From the NCBI RefSeq assembly GCF_048771995.1, contig NC_133024.1, positions 86,098,501 through 86,162,500 on the forward strand: 64,000 nucleotides of DNA, given 5' to 3'. A program made the translations under genes and the position numbers. Source of the stretch: Taeniopygia guttata. Taxonomy: Eukaryota; Chordata; Aves; Passeriformes; Estrildidae. Below are positions 27,001-36,000 of the stretch, one piece after another; position 1 is the first letter of the stretch, and each line of letters opens with the position of its first letter. Below the pieces are notes generated by a model. That model had not been told where the DNA came from. It made no database searches and saw only the letters and a list, made by a program, of their open reading frames with translations.

Positions 27001-30000
27001 CCCCAGCCCCTGCCTGAGGCAAATGGCAACAAGCCAGAGAAGTTATCCCATTAGAGGGGTCTGGAAAACAGACTGGCACTGGACTGCACTGAAATGGTAC
27101 ATTAAAAATCATCTTCACTCTGATTCGGAAATTTCCACACAAATACACTCTCAAAAATTGAGATTATAGGTCAAATACCCTGTTGCGTTTATACATATGA
27201 TTATTTATATGAGAACACAATTTCTTCTTGCAGGTAAAGAAGTCATCAGGTTTTAATTACTTTTTCAAAATTTCAATTTTTTAAAGTAAAAAACAATCTA
27301 GACTTTTCCATTGCTGGTTTTATCAGTTTGATTGGATGATGAAAAATGAATGGTGATTTCAAAAAGTACTGAACTGTACTGATAGGACAGTAAAGATTAG
27401 TTATTTCCTTCATTATTTAATTGCAAAAAATTTACAAAGCTCCACACATATGGAAACTAGCTCACTTATTTGGTTGAAGCAGAAGCTTTTTTAGTATGTG
27501 ACCTAATTATTTCTTTCAGAGCTGTGCTACTCATCCTTCTCTGGCTGTGTTTTGTGCTTTTCTACTGCTTTCTCTCTGTTTTTTCCTGCTGTGCTATATG
27601 AGATACTAAGAAGTAATTGTGACACCCATCTGCCCAGGTGTTGTGGGCCTGCATGTTGGCTTGGGACAGGGACATGTAGCTGAATTTAGAGTGGAAGCTG
27701 TTCTAGTTTCAGCTGTCTGGCTTGCCTCGACATCTTAGTGTCTTCTTAAAATTGTCTTTAATGAAGGAAGCATCAGACAAGATAATTTTGTAGTTAAGGG
27801 ACTTTTCTACTGCAGCTAGAAACATGATCTTTGTCTGAATATGATCTTTATATTTTGTTTCTTTTGGGTTTTTTTTGTTTTTTTTTTTAATCTGAGAAGT
27901 TATAGAATCATAGGACAGTTTGGTTTCTAAGGAACCATCAAGGGTTATCCAGTCCAACCCCACTGCCAAGGGCAGGGACACCTTCCACTAGACCAGGTTG
28001 CTCAAAGCCCCATCCAACCTGGCCTTGAACAATTCCAAGGATGGGGATCCACAGCTTCTCTGGGCAACCTCTTCCAGTGTCTTACCACCCTCACTGTAAA
28101 GAATTTTCTTCCCAATATCCAGTCAAAGCCTACTCTCTTTCAGTACAAAATCTTTCCCCAGCTCTTCTGAAGGCTCCCTTTAGGTACTGGAAGGTGCTTT
28201 TAAAGTCTCTGGAGCCTTCTCTTCTCCAGGCTGAAGAATGCCAAGTCCCTCAGCCTTATCTCAATAGGACAGGTTTCTTAAGAACTAATATAAAGATCAG
28301 TAGGTGGCTGGTTGATATCAGTCATTTCCCTGGAAAGCATATTCTAATCCTTGCCTTGGCCAAATTAAACACAGTTTTTTAGGAGTAGGTGTCTGGGCAG
28401 GCACCTCTGCAGCTGGTGGAGAAGGAGGAGAAGGTCTGGAGCAGCCAGGGCAACAGTTTCCCTATGGTTAAACATGACCTACAGGGTGTTCCCCATCTCC
28501 CTATAGAGGAGATGGCTCACTTCCATGAGTAGGGCCAAAGACAGAAGCTATGCTGGCATATGTGCTGTGTCTCTCTCCCAGCTGAAGCCCTTCTTTCTGC
28601 ACCTGCACCAAACTTAGCTTACATTGCTTCTTTGGTTCCTCTGACTTTATAAATTTTTTCCTCATGTTTCTACAATGGGAGGGGAAAAGAGCATAAATTC
28701 AAATCATTCTGTTCTCTCTCAGCTCTTATATTACCAGAACCATCACCTTTCCTTTTATGCCCATCAAGATTGCTATTTTTAAATGATGCTGCAGGGAGAC
28801 ACCTTTCTTTCCCTGAAAAGGAAAGACCAGCAGACTTAGCCAGAGACCTGCAATATCCCTTAAACAGTGGACAAGACCTTTCCTCATTGTGGGTGTCAAA
28901 CCTTAGGCCTGTTCTGGGTATACTAGGTACAGAGGAAGTGAAGGGTATCCTTTCAGCAAGCGCGACATGGGAAACCAGCCTCAAATTTCCTATGAATAAT
29001 TTGTTTAGTCTCACAACAACAGACTGCCAGTCGATCATCTACAGAACCTGATCCTCTGTCCTGTCTCAACATTAACCCTTGTCCCTCTATGGACTTCTGC
29101 ACCATTACCTGCCATAAAAACTGGGAAGAAAGGCAACAAACCTATGGGTGCAATTTTTCCATGTTCTTCCAAAGCGTGCACTCAATCAAGTACCTATTAT
29201 ATAAAAGATCACTGAAACAGTTTCAGCATCACCAGATATCTGGGTCCTTACAGGCTGACTTGTATGGTCCTAGCATTCATGCCATAGAATAATGCTGTAT
29301 CTCCCTATTAAAGAATGGAAACCATTACCCATATACACACTAATGTACAAGAGTGTAAGAAAATGAGGATACAAACCTGGTCTTCAAAGTCTGAGGCACA
29401 GACTGCACCTAAATTTTTTTCTTCAGTGTAAAGGAGTGTAAAACTGCTAAAACTGCTGCAGAATGGCAGCATTTCCCTTTATTGTGGTTTATTTATCTGA
29501 ATCATGAGCTCAGCCATGAGAATTCTTCCTCTCCTGCCCACAAAATGCTCTTGTCTGTCCTTTAACCTACCATAGTATCTTACATTCATTTCAGAATTTT
29601 AGGCTTTTAAGCTTTGCAATCCATTTTTATTTGTCTTAAACATTTTCTTATTAATGTTATCTTACAAGAGGTGATTTTAAAATCTGATATTTTAAAACCA
29701 AGTGAATGAAGTATTTTTGAAGTACTGTTTCAAGCAGTAAAAACCCCAGATAACAAGATTGTGTGCAGGACTCTTCAAAACAGTGCAGTCATTTATACTG
29801 TAATACATTTTTCCAGCCTAGTGTTTAATGAGGAAGGTGATGGAATGTCAGGAAGCCATTTCAATATGATTTTTTGAGCTCCCATTTAAAGTCTCAACAT
29901 ATTAAGCTCTTCTTTTAGGTTCAGCATGAGTTTCTCCTCTTAAGATCTACATGGCTAAAACATCCAATTTTAGGAAGACTAATTAGGCAGTGTCTGTTTC

Positions 30001-33000
30001 CAAAATGCAGCTTGTCTATTAGGGCACAGCACTTAATGGCACAGCACTTTCATAGTGTTTATAATGAGAAGAAAAATATAATGCTACTGTCAGTATTCAA
30101 CAGAAGACTAACAGATTTTCATAGACAGAAAACATATAGACATGGGACATTTTTTGATGAAAACATTTTTAAAAACAAACCTGAGATAATTTTGTTCATA
30201 CAGAAGACAGCAAAAACGTGCATAAAAGGAAGACTCCTTCTTGATAGCTATTCCATCATAATGGTATCTAGAAAATTAAAAAATATTAACTATATGATTT
30301 TCAAAAAGTCCGCAAATAATTCATAATCCTCTCTTGAAAGGAAATGCTTATTCTATTTAACTCCATCTGAATGGAGTGCCTCAGATTTGTACAGGACAGT
30401 TAGTGAAGTCAGGAAACAGACTCTTAGCAGACAGAGAGTTGAAGAACTTAGTGCAGGCATTCCTTGGCCATTTACAGTAGCTCAGTGCCTGACGGCCCAT
30501 CAGTGTCATGGCAAGCTAAAACTCAAGAAAACTGCCAGACGTTCTGTAAGATTTATCTGAACTCGGTGAGAAACAGAGCCACCATTGCTGCTACCAAGGT
30601 GCTGTCTCCTCCCAGGCTGGGTCACCAGGAGCCAGGGGAGCAGTGCTATGCTCCAGAGCCACCTGCAGCCAGGAGCAGGTAACCTTCTGCTGGTGGGGAG
30701 AGCATGGAGCCCACCAAACACCATCTCAAATCCTGTCTGCTGTGAGCAGGAGCCTAGGAGTGTCTGAGGTGAGGCACTCCCAAAATAAAGGATCTCCTAG
30801 CTCAAGCTAGGCTAGCTAGGCCTAGCAAGTCCAGGCTAGTGGAGACAAGTCAGGGCATGTTGTTCTCAAAGCCCATACTTGATAGCTACACAAAATGCTT
30901 GCAAAATTATTCAGTCTCAATGACCTTAAAACATCCTTTTTCCTAGTCTGGATGTTCAGCGTGTGTGTATAACTTTGGATATGAAAAAGCATCAAACTCT
31001 GCACTCTAGAAGAGAAGGAAGGGAAAAGAAAGGACGTTTAGGAGGAGGACCTGAAGTTGTCCAATTTGAACGGTTTGAAGCTGTACAGCACTTCCATTGA
31101 CATTGACTGGGTCACTCCATGGATGTGTGCAAGGACAAACAGCACAATATGGACATTGATCATTAATCACCACCCCTGTGCATCCCAGATCCTTTCCTGG
31201 CCTAGAGATGCAGTATCTGAAGAGCTCGCAGTAAGGCTGTGATGTCTGGCACATGCTTCGTGCAAACCATGCTGTTAATAGCCAGTACAAATTGGAGGAC
31301 TAAGGTCTTTTAAAAAGCAGTCCAGTCTGGAATTCATGCCTTACCAAAACAGATTGGATGTGGTGGTTTTCATGGAATTAACTCTATTTTAATGTCCTTG
31401 GTTACACCATGAATCACTCTGGATCTTGTGTTACAGACTTGCAACCAACAATTCAGCTGCCATATGACAGTGCTGGGGCTGAAAAGTCATCCACTTTAAA
31501 ATTTTATGAGAATAGTTATAAATAACATTTTCAAAAAAAGGACACAAACCTGATACTCCCTGCTGTGGTCCGCCTTCTTGTCACCAGGCCTGGGAAAACT
31601 AACTGAATAAGCTGTATAAACAAAGAGAAAATTAGAGATACGTAGCAAATTCATTCAAAGATGTAACAATGTATCTGGAACACTTTTTTGTCTTTAATCA
31701 CTTTGTTTGCTTTTCATAATTTCCAGGCTAATACCTGTTCTTACGTGCCTCTCAAATGGTAACTGTTGAACTAAACTCAATCAGACATTTGCGGATCCAA
31801 AGCTAAATAATTTAAAGGATTACCTCTCAGGTAGGAATTTTTTTTTATAGTTTGCACTAGAAAACAGTGCTCACACCAAGAGACCCCCTGCAGCCAGGGC
31901 AGGATCAATCAGCTGAGGGAACTTGAAGGTGCCCTGATGCTTCCATACTCTGCCAGACCTTCAAGTCTTATTCATTTAAGAAGGACTTACACAAGGGGCT
32001 TCACCTACCCACTTACCCTTGGAAGGTGTACTGACAGGACAGGGCCAGATTTACCTGTCTTAAAAGGACCTGAATCATCAAGCTGCAAGAAAACCTTTTG
32101 ACCACTGTGGTGGTGTGAACTGAGGTCGTGCAGCATCTGTCAAGGTTGGGCTGCACAGAGTAATTAGATACTGTCAGGGTTTTATAAACCACTTCACTAT
32201 GATGATTCTGCATGAGCTGTCCTGAGACTAACAGAGACTAACTCAAGACACCTGGGTCCAGGACTAACCCAGGACACTAATATTCCCAATACAGCAGGAA
32301 CAGAGGATGTACTACTCCCTGTTAGCAAGGAGTGAGAAGAGTCTCCACTGAGACTTGCTGAGCAGCACAAACATGGACTCTGCACAGTGTGTTGCTGGTC
32401 CAAAGGCTTTGTAAAGGACTCATCAACGTACACCTCTAGTTTTTATGATGGACCTGTTCATTGCATGTTTCTGCATGCACCTACCCCAGCTGCTCTCTTT
32501 CTCAAATTGATAGCTTAGCATAATCCAATTTTTCTAAAAGGACAGCCCATGAAACTGGGGCTTTTGTGGCACAAAACATATCCTTCCTCCCGTTGCATTC
32601 CTTACAGAAACAGTGATATATTTTTGGGCAGCAGGATAGGGCAGATGAAATTAGTAGTGTTTTCAACCACCCTAGTTTGATCCATATGGGGCTGCAAAAG
32701 CCCTTGCAGTCCACACACATGGAGCACAGTCAGGTTACTACAGCTTGGTAAATTATTAATAGTTCAGCCCATTATATGTTTTGGTGTTTACACATGCACT
32801 CAGGTTAAACCAGGATTGCTGCAGTTCCTGCTCTCCTCAGTTTCTTGCTACAAGGTCCATTCTCCTGCTGCAGAAGGCCAGACAATTTCAAGCCACTGGG
32901 GAGCTGCACCCCAGCCGGCTGCTTTGGGATGTGTCAACTTGCACTGCAATGCACTGGGTTGATTGAGGCTGCAAGCAAATAGTTGCAAGCAGCAGCCCAC

Positions 33001-36000
33001 AGCAGCTCTGGCACGTCAGCTTTTCCATGTGAGCAGACTCACACGCTTCATCTGTGCCTGTCCCAGCTTAAAAGTCAAACACATTAAGGTAAACCACATG
33101 AAGGCTTAGCTTACAGGTGGTAACTCAGCCGTGCTGGAGCACTGGAAGGGTACAAGGAGGATAGGATTAATCTCATCTACATGGCTACGAGGCAGAGAAG
33201 TCTAAGATAGTCGCTGCAGACTATGTAGTCAATGGGGAAAAAACAAATGGCAGTTCTGAGGCCCCTTTCATCTGTGCTGTCTCAGGTGACTCATTTAGTG
33301 TGAGGAAACATGTGTAGCTACTTATTTCTCTCCAGTGGCTACCTAGAGATTTTTAAGGTGACAAGCTTCATGACCAATGTCTATGCTGAGCCAGGCAAAT
33401 TCTACCCAGTCTTAGCTGATGGGTGATGATCCATTAAGCTGTGGTAATAAATTACACCGGATCACTCACTCAAATATTAATTTTCAGCAAAAGTGATTTA
33501 ACTTATGCAGTAAAAAAATTAGATTCAATTGAATTGAGATAAATTATTCATAGAATGGGGCTAGCCATACAAATGAAATTGACTTCAGGTACAACTTGTA
33601 CTTAAATTATTTTGGGTTTGTGCTAAAACAGTGCTTACTAGCTCTTACTACTAAGAGTAGTAAGAGCTACTAAGAGTAGCTACTTAGTAGCTCTTACTGT
33701 GGGAATTAATAGAAAGTTAGCCATAAAAAATAGGAAGTTCTGAAGTCTGAATAAGAAGTCTTGAACAATAAATAATCACAGTATATTCCTTAATTTGCTA
33801 AAAAAATGTCAATAGCTATGGGTGTTGTTGCAGTTTGGATTTCTAAGTGTCAGTTGTTCCATGGGTTGTATCAACCTCTATGTAATAAAGAATGGAACTG
33901 TTAGAAGGAGATTCGGTTCTACATCTGCATTTGTTTTGCTTGGATGATTATGTAGCAACTTTTTAGGGTATGTTTGAAGCAAAATCTCTTCAAGTATACA
34001 GAAAAGGGAAAGCATAAAGTTATGTAACAACTGAAGGTATCTTTTAAAGACAAAAGAATCATCTCCTTGGAATAAGTTGTGTAACTTTCTGCTGTTAAAA
34101 AAAACTGTAAAACTTTCTAAAATACATTGGCAAAAGAAATCTTTGCTAGTGTATCATGCACCAGTTCCCTGAAGAAAATAAACTCCATCCCAAAGAATAC
34201 TCTTTCCTCTGGTACAAATGCATCTACATGAAGGCTTAGCAAAAATACAATAGAAAATGCACACATAATTCATTACATATTCATTCTTCTCTGATATTAA
34301 TGTCTTTTGATATGCAGTGTGTATAGTTGATGATCAGGCTTTCTCTTTAGGCCTCCCTACTTCTTATCTTGTATCTACTTCTCTTGTATCTTGTATGTAC
34401 TCTTTACCTTTCCAAAGGTGGATGGATGTACTTGAATCTTGAAATTGGCATTGCAGGTTTCAATATACAGCTCATATAGTAGCCGGCAGGGTACAGCGCA
34501 TCCTCCACACAAATAGAAATTATCGGCTAGCCTTTAAAACAAAAATCATCAATTCGTTTATGTCAGAGTTAGAAGAAAGAATTGTTAGATTTTTATAGTT
34601 TATCAGATTTACAGTGAACTCTGCAATAGTCAGAATTTTAAAGAAGCACAGAATCAAAAAGAGCTACTTCCTTTGTGTTAATCTGTATCCTGGGAAACAA
34701 TATACTTTTTCATATAAATATATATATATATACTCTTTGTTTATTTGTAATTTTTAATATTTAAAGCCCTATGTTCCTTGTTTTCAACATGCAAGAGACG
34801 TCATGTGAGATTCTGTTAAGAAATTAACTAGTTCTCAGAATTTTTAAATTAAAACAATACAACTTAGTAATACCAATATAACATTAACACCAATACAGAT
34901 AGTATTAGAATTTCTCATATGTAAAATATTGTTATATCAGAGGATCTAACTTCAGTTCTCTAAACAGAAATCCACTATACCAAAAATAATAATATGAGCA
35001 TTTTTCCACCTAAAATGTGCAATATGGTATTTTGGGACACAGTGCACGAACTATAAAGGACCACATTTTGTTTTCATATAACCTCTCTGATTTTAGGATA
35101 AGTTTAATAGGAGAACAGAGTTTTAATTTACAGTTATTGTATAATAGAACTACCAGGACTGAAACTGGTTTAGATGTTTAAATATCCATCCTTTTGCCAA
35201 ATCCCTATTCATCCTACTAATCAGAATGGTCATAGTCAAGTAAATGCAACTACTTGTGTGCATAAGGTGAGGAAAATGTAAACTTGGTTACTTATTGGCC
35301 TAAGATATTACCTTCATCAGGAAAAAAATGATCTTTAATTACAAAATAATGCTAATGGTTTTGATGTCAGAAGATAATAGGCTACAGTACAAATATGGGA
35401 GCAAAGCTGAATCAAAGGAGCAGAGGGATTAATTTTCAAAGCATGACACACTGCTCATATCATGGTGCTTTCTTGCTCTGACTCTGTTTCCATTCTACCA
35501 AACTATTTATGCATATTTAATTAATTTATCAGCTGAATGCCAGTGCAGCACAGTGCCGGTTACTCACTGTGTCTTTGCTGACAGTCAAGTTGGTTGGGAA
35601 AGCAGACTTTTCAATTCAGTTAAAACGTGTGTGATAAGTCAGCTGGATTTTAAATCAGCATCCTCTGCTTTAGTACCCTGACTTCAGGCAACCCAGTTGT
35701 TTATCTGAGTTGCTTTGTCAGTAGACAGTGGATAAGAGGTACAGCAAATCAGCTTGCTAGAACAGACTGACCAAGAATATGGTCTCTGTGCAGTTGATGA
35801 TGTTTACCTCACCTGTTATTTGTGCCTTCTCCCCTCTTTCCACTGAAGAATGCTATCTGCTTCCCCCAGCTTTCCTTTCCCCTAGCAAAAGACCCCCAAA
35901 TGCCTCACCTATACCTCCTTGAAGACCATCTCCTCACCCAACAACCCAAGAGGCTCTGCTGGGCTCCCTGCCAGCTCCTCACCACCTCCAGCCCCACCAT

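Larger units (their letters stand above)
23272..29376 (-). other. RFX8: RFX8 intron 5
   Basis: The largest intron (6.1 kb). It contains a CR1 fragment (27900-28270), a cryptic 51-nt exon-like segment (25854-25904) and a possible small inverted-repeat element (23637-23826). The longest plus-strand open frame here (25569-26069) has no recognisable domain. Confidence 0.8.

Noticed and set aside
31006..31290. 94-codon minus-strand open frame in RFX8 intron 3, Cys-rich
   Set aside because: It lies on the gene strand but breaks the verified exon 3 to exon 4 phase connection and does not resemble any RFX segment.
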